Assembly (NCBI RefSeq): GCF_022539665.2
Contig: NC_081338.1
Span: forward strand, 1,116,001-1,180,000
DNA: 64,000 nucleotides
Direction: 5' to 3'
Source: Daphnia carinata
Taxonomy: Eukaryota; Arthropoda; Branchiopoda; Diplostraca; Daphniidae
A program made the translations under genes and the position numbers. How positions within the stretch are numbered: position 1 is the stretch's first letter; every line of letters begins with the position of its first letter. The notes under the pieces are model-generated. The model worked only from the letters and a program-made list of their open reading frames with translations, did not search any database and was not told the origin of the DNA. This document shows positions 1 to 9,721 of the stretch, piece by piece.

Positions 1-1
1 C

Positions 2-841
2 CAGGGGAAGACTATTTATATCTATGACGTCATCGATTTGTGCCACAAGGTAGATCCAAGAATGTCCGAAGAAGCGAAAGTAGATTACCTATTCAAAGGA
101 CTAAAACCTACTTTGTTGGAAAAGATGTGGGTCGTCAACCCAGCGACGACTCAAGAATTTTTGGCAGCGCTAAAGCTTCATACCGAAGCTTTGGAAGTTG
201 CTGCTCGACCAGATTGGGTAGTGAGCATGCTTGGCCCCGATGGGAGAAGACCACCACCCAAAGAGGAAAGAAAAGATGATCTTCGAGATCTGGTATTAGA
301 GTTAAAGGCAGAGATAGAAGAGATGAGACGAGCTTCTAAGCCTAGCAAGCCTTGGGCTGGGAAGGATAAGCCCAAGCCATCCCGTACAACAGATGGAAAA
401 CCGATTTGCCATCGTTGTGGAAAAGCAGGACACATCGCACGCGTTTGTCGAGCAGATCTAAAGCAAGAAAACAAGAAGCCCGATGTCCCTAAACGAGATG
501 AGAGAAAACCGAACAAAAACGATGAAAAGAAGTTTGTGCGATGGGAAAAACAAGATGAACCAGCAACGGTCGGAATAGTGTCGACAGATGAAGAGGAAGA
601 TAAGGAATCTACCGTCCTCATTATCCAACCGGCAAAGCTGATTACCGAAGATGTCGTTTGTCAAGGAATGGAGCTTAAAGCTGTAATCGACACTGGAGCA
701 GTAGTATCGGTAGCATCACCAAGCCTGCAAGAGAAGCTACAAGCCAAATGGGTTTCCTGCAAGGTACCCTCTGTAGTTACAGCCAGTGGACAAAAAGTCC
801 TTCCAATGGGAGCCATCGAGAAGTGGAACATCGAGGCATGA
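2..841 (+). CDS. Gag C-terminal part with nucleocapsid and start of protease (G1)
   Basis: The frame is open from the first bases of the window, so this is the 3' part of a longer gag. It covers the end of the capsid domain, a lysine-rich linker and one CCHC zinc knuckle (CHRCGKAGHIARVC, 407-448) that binds RNA. An acidic linker follows, then the aspartic protease active site DTGA at 689-700. The frame stops at 841, part-way through the protease; the rest of the protease is in the -1 frame and continues into pol. The related element G3 keeps this region of the protease in one frame, so a single-base indel near 800-840 is more likely here than programmed frameshifting, though both remain possible. 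Confidence 0.85.
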   Translation, partial: QGKTIYIYDVIDLCHKVDPRMSEEAKVDYLFKGLKPTLLEKMWVVNPATTQEFLAALKLHTEALEVAARPDWVVSMLGPDGRRPPPKEERKDDLRDLVLELKAEIEEMRRASKPSKPWAGKDKPKPSRTTDGKPICHRCGKAGHIARVCRADLKQENKKPDVPKRDERKPNKNDEKKFVRWEKQDEPATVGIVSTDEEEDKESTVLIIQPAKLITEDVVCQGMELKAVIDTGAVVSVASPSLQEKLQAKWVSCKVPSVVTASGQKVLPMGAIEKWNIEA

Positions 842-3800
842 AGGCCAAAGGAAAAGTAATTGTGCTCGCCATGAAAGACATTGAATTGTTGCTAGGAAAT
901 GACTTCCTGAAACAATTCAACAGACTGGAGATCAATTACGATGGTAATGGACCAGACTTGATGTTGGGTAGAATGCCCATCAACATCATCGAAGAAGAAG
1001 AAGTGACGTCCACACAAAAACTGATTACAAAAACTGGAAAAATGTTGCCTCCAAGAACAATCGTGTCAGTGGAAATTAAACCGGCTAGTTTGCAAGAAAA
1101 AACCGGGATGATAGAACCGTCAGAACACCTAGCTCGTGTGAAAGGTGTAACGTCAGGAAAAGTTCTGGTATCAACCGTACAACCGTTGGGACAGGTGCTG
1201 ATGGTTAACTTAAACAATCATCAGACTTACCTTCAAGAAGGAACTGTACTTGGACAGATGGAGCCAATTAATTCACCTGTTGTAGCTGTGGACGAAGGAG
1301 AGCAGACAGAAAAGCCCAAAGAGCCCCACGAAAAAGATGAAGCAATCCTGGTACTGGAGGGAGAAAAAGCTACGCAAATTACTCAAGGAGAAACGGAGCT
1401 GATTCCACGTCAAGCTTTTCGAGCGCAAATAACGGAGAACTTCCCACAAGAAGAAACAGAAGAATTAGTAGATGTCCTACAAGAATTCAGTTCCTGTTTT
1501 GCGCTGAAAAATAGTGAACTTGGGATGTGCAAGGTAGCTGAACACGAGATTCACACGGGAATGTCGGCACCAGTACACCAAGTTCCTTATAAAAGCGCAT
1601 GGAAAGAAAGGTCCATCATACAGAAACAAGTAGAAGAAATGCTGGAGAAACAAGTGATCGAACCATCTAACAGCCCTTGGGCATCGCCAGTGGTTCTTGT
1701 AAAGAAAAAGGACGGCAGTTGGAGATTTTGTGTTGACTACCGTCGTCTAAATGCTGTCTCGGTAAAGGACGTGTACCCATTACCAAGAATTGAGGAGACA
1801 TTGTCCCGGATGGGCAATGCCTGCATCTTCTCTACAATGGATCTGGAGAGTGGGTATTGGCAAGTACCTATGCATGAAGAACACAAGGCTAAAACGGCGT
1901 TCGTGACACCAGATGACCTTTACCAGTTTTTGGTAATGCCGTTTGGACTAGCTTCCGCTCCAGGAACGTTTCAAAGGATGATGGATCTAGTTTTGGCGGG
2001 TCTACGGTGGACTATTTGTTTAGTCTACCTAGACGACATCATCATCTACGCGGGAAGCGCAAACGAACATCTAGTGCGTATTCGACATGTGCTAACAGCA
2101 CTGCATAATGCAGGACTAAAGATTAAACTAGTGAAGTGTCAGTTTGCCGCCCAAGAAGTGAAGGCTTTAGGCCATGTGATTAGTGGAGAAGGCATTCGCC
2201 CTGACCCGGAAAAACTAAAAGCTATAGAAAACTTTCCGACACCAAGCTCGTTGCAGAAACCAGCCGAACAACTGAAGTGCGTTCGTAGTTTTATAGGATT
2301 GTGTTCCTATTACAGACGGTTTATTACTCAATTCGCCCACGTAACTAAACCCCTGACAGACATGTTCAAGAAGGGAGGAAGCTTCGTTTGGGAAGTGCCG
2401 CAAGAAGAAAGCTTCAAGACATTAAAGAAAGCGTTAGTGAGAGCCGCCACACTAGCGTATCCTGACTTCACAAAACCCTTCGAAATTCACCCAGATGCGT
2501 GTGATTACGGTCTTGGGGCAGTGCTGCTACAAAGACTGGACAACGTAGAAAGACCTCTGGCCTATGCAAGCCGCCTCTTGGCGAAAAGTGAAAATGACTA
2601 TTCCATAACGGAAAAAGAATGCCTTGCGTTGGTCTGGGCAGTGAAGAAATTTAGAAGTAATATCTGGGGAATGGAAACCATCGTGGTCACCGATCACCAC
2701 GCTCTGTGCTGGCTACTTAGCAAAAAGGACTTGGCAGGACGTTTAGCACGCTGGAGTCTTCAGCTACAGGAGTTTCTTCTAAGAATCGTGCACCGCAATG
2801 GAAGATTGCATGCAGATGCAGATGCGCTATCACGCTATCCCGTGAATGTCGGAACAAGTTCAGATGAGGGTTTAACCTACATTCTGGCCGCGTTAAGCAT
2901 CGACCAGGACACTAAGATAGAATTCCAGCGAGCTCAACAAGAAGAATGGAACGAAGTGTTCGCCGCCATTAACAAAGGGAAAGTGCCTGGATGTTATCGA
3001 ATCAAAGATGACTTGCTGTTCTACGAGAAGATCGTGGACGACGGGCGACTTCTAAAATTGTGTGTGCCACAGTCATTTAAAGAGGAAGTTATGCGTTCGT
3101 GCAATCATGACATTACCGCAGGACACTTAGGATTGACGCGTACCTTAGCGAAAGTGCGTGCTCGTTATCATTGGTGGGCAATGGCCGAAGACATAAGTGA
3201 ATTTGTGCGTGGTTGTCGAGAGTGCCAATCTCGCAAACCTGTGTACCAGCGACCCGCAGGATTTATGGAAGTAAAAAGAACTGAACGACCGTTCGAGAGA
3301 CTAGGAATGGATATCCTAGGTCCGTTCCCATTATCCAATAAAGGGAGCACGCACATTATCGTAGCAGTTGATTACGTAACAAAATGGGCCGAAACGAAAT
3401 CGCTTCCGACTGCTGACGCAAATGAAATAGCGGATTTCTTAGTGAAAAGTATCTTGTTAAGACATGGAGCGCCACGTCAATTAACAACAGATCAAGGCCG
3501 TTGTTTTACTGCTGAAGTGACACAAAAAGTGGTGCAAGCGTTGGAGACGAATCATCGCACCTCGACCGCTTATCGTGCGCAAGCCAACGGACTAGTGGAA
3601 CGTTTAAATCATACATTGGCAGACATGTTGTCAATCTACGTGAGTGCTGACCATCGTGATTGGGACGAGTCGTTACCGTTCGTAACATTCGCCTACAACA
3701 CAACCCGGCACGAAACTACGGGAAAAACTCCATTCTACTTGGTCTACGGAAGAGAACCCATACTTCCGATAGACGTAACGTTGAACGCAGACCCAAACCC

Positions 3801-5388
3801 GATACCACCTGAAAATCATGATTCATCGGAATGGGCAATTCAACGTCTGCAGCAGGCTCGACTAGAAGTACAAGCCCGAGCCGCCGCAGTGCAGCAAAAG
3901 CAAAAAGAAATCTACGATGAAAATCGTAGAGAAGCAACAGTGTACCTACCAAACGAAGAGGTACTGGTCTACAAACTTATTAGAAAAGTGGGCAAATCAG
4001 AGAAGCTTCTACATCGTTGGTTTGGACCCTATACAGTGGTAAGACAAACAACGGGAAGGAGAACAGTAATGTTAACCCTACCTTTATTGCTACTGCTTTC
4101 CGTATTTTCAGGACTAACGACCTCGAAAGAAATACTCGCCTATCAAGGCGTAATCTTCAAATCAGAAGGAGAGATAGCCTTTTCAGACTCTGAGTGGGTA
4201 GTCGTCACCGACTTCACATTCAATCCTTTAGAGACCGTCATTAAAACTCTACATGATGTATTAGGAAGAAAGGTCAACACTCTGAACTTCCGATACGAAG
4301 GTCCAAACGACGGGTTTAAAAAACGTATTAAAGAAGAGGTCGAGGAACGAGCACGAGCAGAATTAAAAAACCTGAAAAAGTGTCAAGAAAAACTTAGAGA
4401 ACTAAAACAAGCAGTAAATATAGGCAGTACCCGTAAGAAAAGAGGCCTAATCGACGGAGGAGGAAAAGTTCTCAATTGGCTCTTTGGAGTGTCCACTGAA
4501 GAAGATCTAGAACACGTCAACAATCATGTTGAAAAGTTATCAACAGAAACCACTTCCATCGCTCACGCGTTGGAAGTGCACGCATCACTAATCAACGAGA
4601 CGCTTTGGGAAACAAAGGCGACGTCAAACGCCGTTGAAGAACTGCAAAACGCTTTTGAAAAACTAGAACGTGAGGCGTGGAAAACAGATCACAAAATTGA
4701 TGGAATTACCCAAGAAGTCGAAAAACATGAGATAGCCAGAGCAGCCATTGAAAACACCTTTCGTGAAATAAAGTCAGCCTTGGCTTGGCTGGACGAATCG
4801 ATTGAAGATTTTGCCGTCGGCCTAGCAACAATGGCAATGGAAAGACTTCCAGCACTACTTTTCCCACCTATGCAAATCCAAGCAGTGTTGAAGGAAATAA
4901 AAGCAATTTTGCCATCTGGATGGTCTTTGAGCCCTTCTATTCAAACGGGAGACACCTGGCAAGTTTATAAAGATGCAAAAGTAGCTGTAGCAGCAGTTGA
5001 AGACAATTTAAGAATTTTCATTCACTTACCTGTGTTCGAGTTCCCATTTGGATTCACACTATACGAGGTAATAAGCTTACCAAGACCAACGAAAAACGCC
5101 ACCCAAGGGGCACAATTTCATCAGTTACCGGCCTTCTTAGCTGTGGCAAACGATAGACAAGCGTTTACCGAATTGTCAACACACGAAGCAGATCGCTGCA
5201 TGATGACAACCACATCAATTTGCCCTATCACCAGAGCAATTAACAAAAGGCATAGGGAACCAAGCTGCGCAATGGCATTGTTTCTAAAAGATGAGAAAAG
5301 AAGCCGCGTACAATGCTCAACAAAATTATCTCCATGGACAGGACAACAAACTGTGTACCTGGGACACCGAAGATGGGGATACACCTAA
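748..5388 (+). CDS. Pol polyprotein (protease end, RT, RNase H, integrase) fused in frame to env
   Basis: This 1546-codon frame begins inside the gag frame, so the true translational start is uncertain. In order: protease C-terminal motif LLLGNDF (about residue 47); reverse transcriptase from about residue 290 with catalytic YLDD at 2026-2037; RNase H near residues 580-690 (DACDYG, TDHHALCW); integrase HHCC zinc domain around residue 787; the catalytic core starting at MDILGPF (3307) with TDQG and the glutamate in GLVERLN; and the GPYTVV C-terminal segment near 4026. The normal end of pol is missing about 60-70 residues by comparison with G3, and the frame runs straight into an env-like protein with its own ATG at 4069. 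A short in-frame deletion joining pol to env explains this best. Confidence 0.9.
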   Translation: MGFLQGTLCSYSQWTKSPSNGSHREVEHRGMKAKGKVIVLAMKDIELLLGNDFLKQFNRLEINYDGNGPDLMLGRMPINIIEEEEVTSTQKLITKTGKMLPPRTIVSVEIKPASLQEKTGMIEPSEHLARVKGVTSGKVLVSTVQPLGQVLMVNLNNHQTYLQEGTVLGQMEPINSPVVAVDEGEQTEKPKEPHEKDEAILVLEGEKATQITQGETELIPRQAFRAQITENFPQEETEELVDVLQEFSSCFALKNSELGMCKVAEHEIHTGMSAPVHQVPYKSAWKERSIIQKQVEEMLEKQVIEPSNSPWASPVVLVKKKDGSWRFCVDYRRLNAVSVKDVYPLPRIEETLSRMGNACIFSTMDLESGYWQVPMHEEHKAKTAFVTPDDLYQFLVMPFGLASAPGTFQRMMDLVLAGLRWTICLVYLDDIIIYAGSANEHLVRIRHVLTALHNAGLKIKLVKCQFAAQEVKALGHVISGEGIRPDPEKLKAIENFPTPSSLQKPAEQLKCVRSFIGLCSYYRRFITQFAHVTKPLTDMFKKGGSFVWEVPQEESFKTLKKALVRAATLAYPDFTKPFEIHPDACDYGLGAVLLQRLDNVERPLAYASRLLAKSENDYSITEKECLALVWAVKKFRSNIWGMETIVVTDHHALCWLLSKKDLAGRLARWSLQLQEFLLRIVHRNGRLHADADALSRYPVNVGTSSDEGLTYILAALSIDQDTKIEFQRAQQEEWNEVFAAINKGKVPGCYRIKDDLLFYEKIVDDGRLLKLCVPQSFKEEVMRSCNHDITAGHLGLTRTLAKVRARYHWWAMAEDISEFVRGCRECQSRKPVYQRPAGFMEVKRTERPFERLGMDILGPFPLSNKGSTHIIVAVDYVTKWAETKSLPTADANEIADFLVKSILLRHGAPRQLTTDQGRCFTAEVTQKVVQALETNHRTSTAYRAQANGLVERLNHTLADMLSIYVSADHRDWDESLPFVTFAYNTTRHETTGKTPFYLVYGREPILPIDVTLNADPNPIPPENHDSSEWAIQRLQQARLEVQARAAAVQQKQKEIYDENRREATVYLPNEEVLVYKLIRKVGKSEKLLHRWFGPYTVVRQTTGRRTVMLTLPLLLLLSVFSGLTTSKEILAYQGVIFKSEGEIAFSDSEWVVVTDFTFNPLETVIKTLHDVLGRKVNTLNFRYEGPNDGFKKRIKEEVEERARAELKNLKKCQEKLRELKQAVNIGSTRKKRGLIDGGGKVLNWLFGVSTEEDLEHVNNHVEKLSTETTSIAHALEVHASLINETLWETKATSNAVEELQNAFEKLEREAWKTDHKIDGITQEVEKHEIARAAIENTFREIKSALAWLDESIEDFAVGLATMAMERLPALLFPPMQIQAVLKEIKAILPSGWSLSPSIQTGDTWQVYKDAKVAVAAVEDNLRIFIHLPVFEFPFGFTLYEVISLPRPTKNATQGAQFHQLPAFLAVANDRQAFTELSTHEADRCMMTTTSICPITRAINKRHREPSCAMALFLKDEKRSRVQCSTKLSPWTGQQTVYLGHRRWGYT
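4069..5388 (+). other. Envelope-like segment of the fused frame, baculovirus F type, C-terminally truncated
   Basis: The segment starts with Met and a strongly hydrophobic leader (MLTLPLLLLLSVFSG), a good signal peptide. A basic RKKR cleavage site at 4432-4443 is followed by a glycine-rich fusion-peptide-like stretch (GLIDGGGKVLNWLFG) and then a heptad-repeat region of about 130 residues. This arrangement is the class I fusion layout of baculovirus F and errantivirus Env. No transmembrane segment follows: the frame ends just after a YLGHRRWG motif that matches YLGQNQWAF in G6, where several hundred more bases lead to a membrane anchor. The protein as encoded would therefore lack its anchor. 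Without a start of its own it would also be made joined to Pol unless a spliced mRNA is used. Confidence 0.75.
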
Positions 5389-5588
5389 TCACACGAAATG
5401 ACAATAACAATAACTTGTCCAAACGCTGGTATAAAAGAAGACCACTCGGCTGGAACGGGGTCCCTTCCATCTTAGTTATTCTTATGTGTCAAAGTTGTTT
5501 AAACCTTTGTTTCCCTTATTCCTATCTATTCTGTAGTTATTCCCTTTGATTTCCAAATAAACGGCTCTGACGTCGATCGTCCGTTACA
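5389..5588 (+). repeat. 3' LTR remnant of G1
   Basis: After the env stop there is a TATA box (TATAAAAG, 5430-5437), a pyrimidine-rich stretch, a poly(A) signal AATAAA at 5556-5561, and an end in GTTACA at 5588. This is the usual content of an LTR. The left border is not visible and the 5' LTR is outside the window, so length and identity cannot be checked. The sequence after it starts ATAT, the same four bases that flank the solo LTR at 6028-6662. Confidence 0.45.
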
Positions 5589-6027
5589 ATATTTCAGACC
5601 AATGTGTTTACAAAATATTACTACGTTGCTGAAAATAATTTACTTTTTTACTGACTTGCCTCGTGGTAAGCCTGCTCTTTGTCCTCCAAAAGTAGAAAAG
5701 GTAATTTTTGAAAAGCTTCAAAACATAAAACACAATTTGATTATTTTTCTTACACGGTGACTCAACTAAACGCAACGCATTTAGTGATTATAACATTCAG
5801 GATCGCCGGCCTATCACTTCAAAAGCTTTAAGTAATACTAACCGTCATTCCGGTTGTCCCAGGATAATTATTAATTCATGGGCTAATTTTCAGCAGGTGT
5901 ACTTTCTTGTTCCGGCAGATCATGTGTCAAACAGTTCATAAGTGGTTAGTTGTCATGCTGGAATCACTAATCGGTTAGAATACCAAGATAAATAAGAATT
6001 GAGTTTCAACGGTTGTTTTTAATATAT
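5589..6027. other. No gene seen
   Basis: AT-rich sequence between the G1 tail and a solo LTR. No coding region, RNA gene or clear repeat could be recognised on either strand. Confidence 0.5.
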
Positions 6028-6662
6028 TGTAACACACAAAATTGGACACACAAGTATCAGAAACACTGTAGCACTCGCATGTAAGCACTATAGCACGGGG
6101 TCCGTAAATTTGCAACAGGGCTGAAGCACTAGGCCACCGTTGGTCTTAATAGTTATCCCTCGGTCTGGCTATACACCAACACAGATCCGTAGGCTAACGC
6201 GTCAGGCCACCGGCCCGTGGCCCCATCACTAACCCAATCACATTCAAACAGGGCACCAAAGTAAGGTTATGTCCACACACACCGTCACCACAAAGTAACT
6301 CCAACCACCACAAGCCTTTTTCCACAATAGGGTTAGCATACACTTCTCAAGTATCTCGTCAGCTGACCTACTCATTGATGGACTGACTTATTATCTCTGC
6401 TAACTGCTAACTCCCAACTCTCTCACAACTCTCTCACCACTCTCTGCCTTACTCCTCCGCTACCCCCTTTTATCTTGTAGCACTTAACAACGTAAGACTC
6501 ACGATCGGCTGATGCAATAATCATCCCTGCATTAGTCTTTCGTAGGTCATTCAAGAACAGTCTCGACTAGTCTCAGGGGTTTTAAGACGACATACGAGCA
6601 ACGTAATTCTTTTATTTTAATTTATTTATCTTTTCTGGGCTATGTAATTTATCATCGTTACA
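6028..6662. repeat. Solo LTR with 4-bp target duplication
   Basis: This 635-bp segment begins TGTAAC and ends GTTACA, exact inverted ends of the TG...CA type, and is flanked by ATAT on both sides (6024-6027 and 6663-6666). It has no coding content. A 4-bp duplication fits Ty3/Gypsy. A GATAAAAG box on the minus strand near 6470 suggests that the LTR lies in minus orientation, but this is weak. Two-ended recombination of a complete element would leave exactly such a structure. Confidence 0.55.
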
Positions 6663-6796
6663 ATATTTCTTGGGCACTGGCAATTATTATTTCAGTCGAC
6701 CACAGTTTCAGTGTTAAGCCAAATGAACTTGATTGTGCCACCAAATAACCAATCTCCTCTACTTTACCAAGTGAGTCAGAAGCAACGGTAGCCGGT

Positions 6797-6840
6797 GAAA
6801 TAGGACTGAAACGAAATAGGACTGGAGAAATAGGACTGAC
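6797..6840 (+). repeat. Three short copies of GAAATAGGACTG
   Basis: The 12-mer GAAATAGGACTG occurs three times at short, uneven spacing. The related AGGACAGTCCTAT follows at 6854 and leads into the foldback element at 6866. It may be the degraded outer edge of that element. Confidence 0.7.
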
Positions 6841-6865
6841 TTTTAAAAACTTTTAGGACAGTCCT

Positions 6866-7061
6866 ATTGGATTATAAATCTGATACTGTTCATAAAAATG
6901 TTTCGCGAAAATCACGCAAAACTATCAATTTCGTGAAATTTGATTTACTGAGTACCCGGCTAGGCCTAACGATATCACAGACGTTCTTTCCGCAACAGTT
7001 AATTGTTTTGCGCTATTTTCGTGAAATATTTTTATAAACTGTATCAGTTTTATAATCCAAT
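6866..7061. repeat. Foldback/MITE-like inverted repeat
   Basis: The left arm begins ATTGGATTATAAATCTGATA (6866) and the right arm, reverse-complemented from 7061, reads ATTGGATTATAAAACTGATA. The match continues with a few mismatches for about 60 bp on each side, leaving a loop of about 70 bp. No coding capacity is present. It is likely a small non-autonomous DNA transposon; a target duplication was not identified. Confidence 0.7.
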
Positions 7062-7565
7062 CCCCGTTTTATACTAATTTAACGCATAAGAACAACCATT
7101 TTGAAAAAGGCGCGTATGCCATGATTCATTAAATTAGTTACCATCCCGAAGTCTGTCTCTCGTAGCCTAGTGCAAAAACAATTTTCCAGTAGATTTATAA
7201 AAATTTTTGGCTTTGCCTAACGGCAATTTGTCTAACCCCTTAGCGATGTAAGGACACGAGCTTATTTATGTCTCGTATCCGTGGTAAGGTCTACCGCATT
7301 TTTTCCCGCATTTTCCCATATTCTAACATAACCCACCTAAACTACTAAGTAACTTAGCTACATGTTGATAGGGGGCATTTTTTTTAAAGGGGGGTAGTCG
7401 GATTTTTTTGGAACATACTGTACGGTCCCAAAATTTATTATCAGAAAAGACGAAACAACTACCCCATTAGGTGTTTTACTAAATATTACCATCTTTTCTT
7501 TCTAGCAAACAATTATTTTATTTTATCAACTTTTTGAATCATATTCTGTTCTTTGTGTTTTTTCA
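7062..7565. other. No gene seen
   Basis: AT-rich non-coding sequence with homopolymer runs near 7378-7390. Nothing recognisable on either strand. Confidence 0.5.
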
Positions 7566-8589
7566 GCAACAATTGGTCATACGAACATTTTATGCTCTAG
7601 CGAAAGCGCTGAAGAAGGAATAACACGGTAAAAGAATGCGCTACGAGGCCGTATTCCTAGTGGAAGCTCTTATGCTTAAGATGAATAGCAATGCCGTGTT
7701 TAAGCATTTCCGGAACAGCAAGATCCTTCATTTTCCTTTCCCACCCATGATTAGAAAACTGATAAATTCATCTAGTTGTGGTTTTTGTTTTGATGATTTG
7801 GTACCCAAAAAATCCAGAGTGTCCTTGAATTTTTTGGAAATGAAGATGCATCTAGGTACGGTTGTTTAATGTGGGACGAGGTGCACTTAGTGAAGGTTGG
7901 AGTTTTTAATTACGTAACGGAATTTGATGATTTACCTGAAAATAGCGTCGCGGACCATGGCCTCGTTCTTATTTTTCACCTATACAACCTATCATGGATA
8001 CAGCCTATCGCCTCTCTTGCAACTAATGGAACTGCGCCTGCTTCCATTTTTTATCGGATTGTGCTAAAGGCAATCACCTAAAAGAGGCAATCGTGAAGAA
8101 CGTTGTATGTGATGGACACCAGTCGAATAAAGGAGTTTTTAACTACTTAACGCCTCTGCCAAGGAACTGACTAGCGTGAAACCGGTATTTTCTCCATCCG
8201 ATGGACCCCAGTATCAAGATTTGGTGCTTTTTCGATGTACAGCATTTGTTGTAGTGTGTCTGGAATCAACTGTTAACTCACTGCCGTTATCAGGCATGTA
8301 AGAAGCAATTCGAATTCTTAAAGCATCTATTCAAATATGTAAAAATAAAACCAATTCTTTAGTATGCGTCAGAAATAGTAGATTTCTAACATACGCAAAA
8401 CTCCACAATCTGAAAAATCATAATGGCCGGCTGATTTGCTTTTGGCTAACAGAAGAACATCTTGAGCCAAACAACTGGCAAAAGATGACTGTGAGTAACG
8501 CTGCACAGTTATTTTCCCGACACATAACCACGACCTTCAAGCATTATCGCGAGAAACCAGAAACTGCAACAGATTTTAAATGTAAATAC
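7566..8589 (+). pseudogene. P-element/THAP9-like transposase fossil
   Basis: Three reading frames broken by stops carry pieces in the order expected for a P-family transposase. The first (7636-7869) has the helical segment RYEAVFLVEALMLKMNS. The next (7869-8081) has DEVHLVKVG, then ADHGLVLIFHLYNLSWIQPI and GTAPASIFYRIVLKAI, which is the RNase H-fold catalytic region of P transposases. VVCDGHQSNKGVF follows in another frame near 8105, and a later piece (8400-8580) reads ITEEHLEPNNWQKM-like text with SNAAQLFSRH, a typical downstream motif. The N-terminal THAP zinc finger was not found. Family assignment rests on recalled motif pattern and is fairly confident; the gene is dead. Confidence 0.7.
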
Positions 8590-8636
8590 AGTATAAGCAA
8601 TAATTTTAATTACTTCTTATTATATATATATATATA

Positions 8637-8988
8637 CAGTCGCCACCAGAAGAATTGGATTACCCCCGTCCAATTTTGCTGTTTTAACACGCGTAGGATA
8701 GGCCCTACGGTGTCTCACGCCGTAATTTTTTTCGTATAGAAATATTGCTCGGAAAATTATTGGGTTTGTTGCATTCGAAAGATAAAGGAATGCTCTTTAT
8801 CTCCAATTTTTTAAAGTAAAATCCGTTCAGGATTCTATGAAATAAATCATAGACATAAAATATTGGATCACCCCTAAAATCGCACGCATGGAGTGTTGCT
8901 ACCCGCGGCTTAGCCTTAGGATATGAGGTGGCAAAGGTGGGAGAAATAGTAAGGTAAAAAAATTCAGGTGATTTTTTTTGCCACCCCT
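8637..8988 (+). mobile_element. Mariner-like MITE, copy 1 (right half missing)
   Basis: The copy begins CAGTCGCCACCAGAAGAATT directly after a TA dinucleotide (8635-8636) within a short TA run, as expected for Tc1/mariner insertions. It is nearly identical to 48455 onward for about 200 bp and again through the GGCTTAGCCTTAGGATATG region. It ends near TTTTTTTTGCCACC (about 8987), before the second hairpin arm seen in copy 2. No transposase is encoded. Confidence 0.75.
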
Positions 8989-9451
8989 ATGGTGCGTGTT
9001 GTGGTCTGGAATGCATTTGCCGATGAGAACAGGAGGGTCAGCGCGATAAGGATCAGCATGATCTAGGGAATCATAAAAACATTTTCGTTTAACTACTATA
9101 TTTTTGGCAGTACTTTTCTTTTTCATTTTTTTTTTTTTTTTTGTTTTTGAATCTAATTATTAAGATGTTAACATATACGTATGGAATGATAAGGGTAATA
9201 CGGGGACAAAATATTATTAGTAGTATATAGAATAAATTGTAGTTGTGCAGTTTTGTGAGCACTAAACATAATCAGATTGGTTGCTTGCCGCATTGGCATC
9301 GCAGTGGTCTGCCATACCAATGACGCAGGCCGGACGTGTTCCATTTTTCCAAAGTTGTATCCATTAAAACCAAAGATATAAATGTGATAAAGAAATAAAT
9401 GTGATATTTCAATCAATGTTGACTTAAATCGTCTATTTTATTATTAGCATA
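8989..9451. other. No gene seen
   Basis: Non-coding sequence with a poly-T run at about 9123-9142. No coding region could be supported. Confidence 0.5.
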
Positions 9452-9721
9452 CAGGGTCTGTTAAAGTTTTTCTATTGTTAAAAATTAATAAATGATATAA
9501 AAATCTTTGAAGCATGCCGTTTATTTCTGGATTTCATCCTCTATCCTAGTTTAATTATTACCAACATGAATCTTGCCCTCTGAGTAACTCGCATCATTAG
9601 GTTGTTCTTGGTATGTATCCTTCCTTGAATTGTCTTGCAATGCAGTGCACATTTAGTGGCATTGTGGCACATTAGTGACATTTATTAATTTTTAAAAACC
9701 GAAAAACTTTAACGGACCCTG
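9452..9721. mobile_element. Complete Tc1/mariner-type MITE with TA duplication
   Basis: The 270-bp unit begins CAGGGTCTGTTAAAGTTTTT and its reverse-complemented end begins CAGGGTCCGTTAAAGTTTTT. The terminal inverted repeat runs for about 45 bp with few mismatches. TA flanks both ends (9450-9451 and 9722-9723). There is no coding capacity, so it must be moved by a transposase encoded elsewhere. Confidence 0.9.

Larger units (their letters stand above)
1..5588 (+). mobile_element. Ty3/Gypsy retrotransposon with F-like env (G1), 5' end outside window
   Basis: The order is Gag with a zinc knuckle, aspartic protease, reverse transcriptase, RNase H, integrase, envelope-like protein and an LTR-like tail, which is Ty3/Gypsy (Metaviridae) order. 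The 5' LTR and start of gag lie before the window. The env type, with a basic cleavage site followed by a hydrophobic glycine-rich stretch, is the one known from insect errantiviruses and baculovirus F proteins. Pol is uninterrupted, so the copy looks fairly young, but the env lacks its C-terminal part and gag/pol is out of frame within the protease. Seen: domains and motifs. Inferred: the exact 3' border. Confidence 0.9.

Noticed and set aside
178..621. Minus-strand 147-codon open frame opposite gag
   Set aside because: Serine-rich shadow of the acidic/lysine-rich gag frame; no domain, and codon pattern follows the sense strand.
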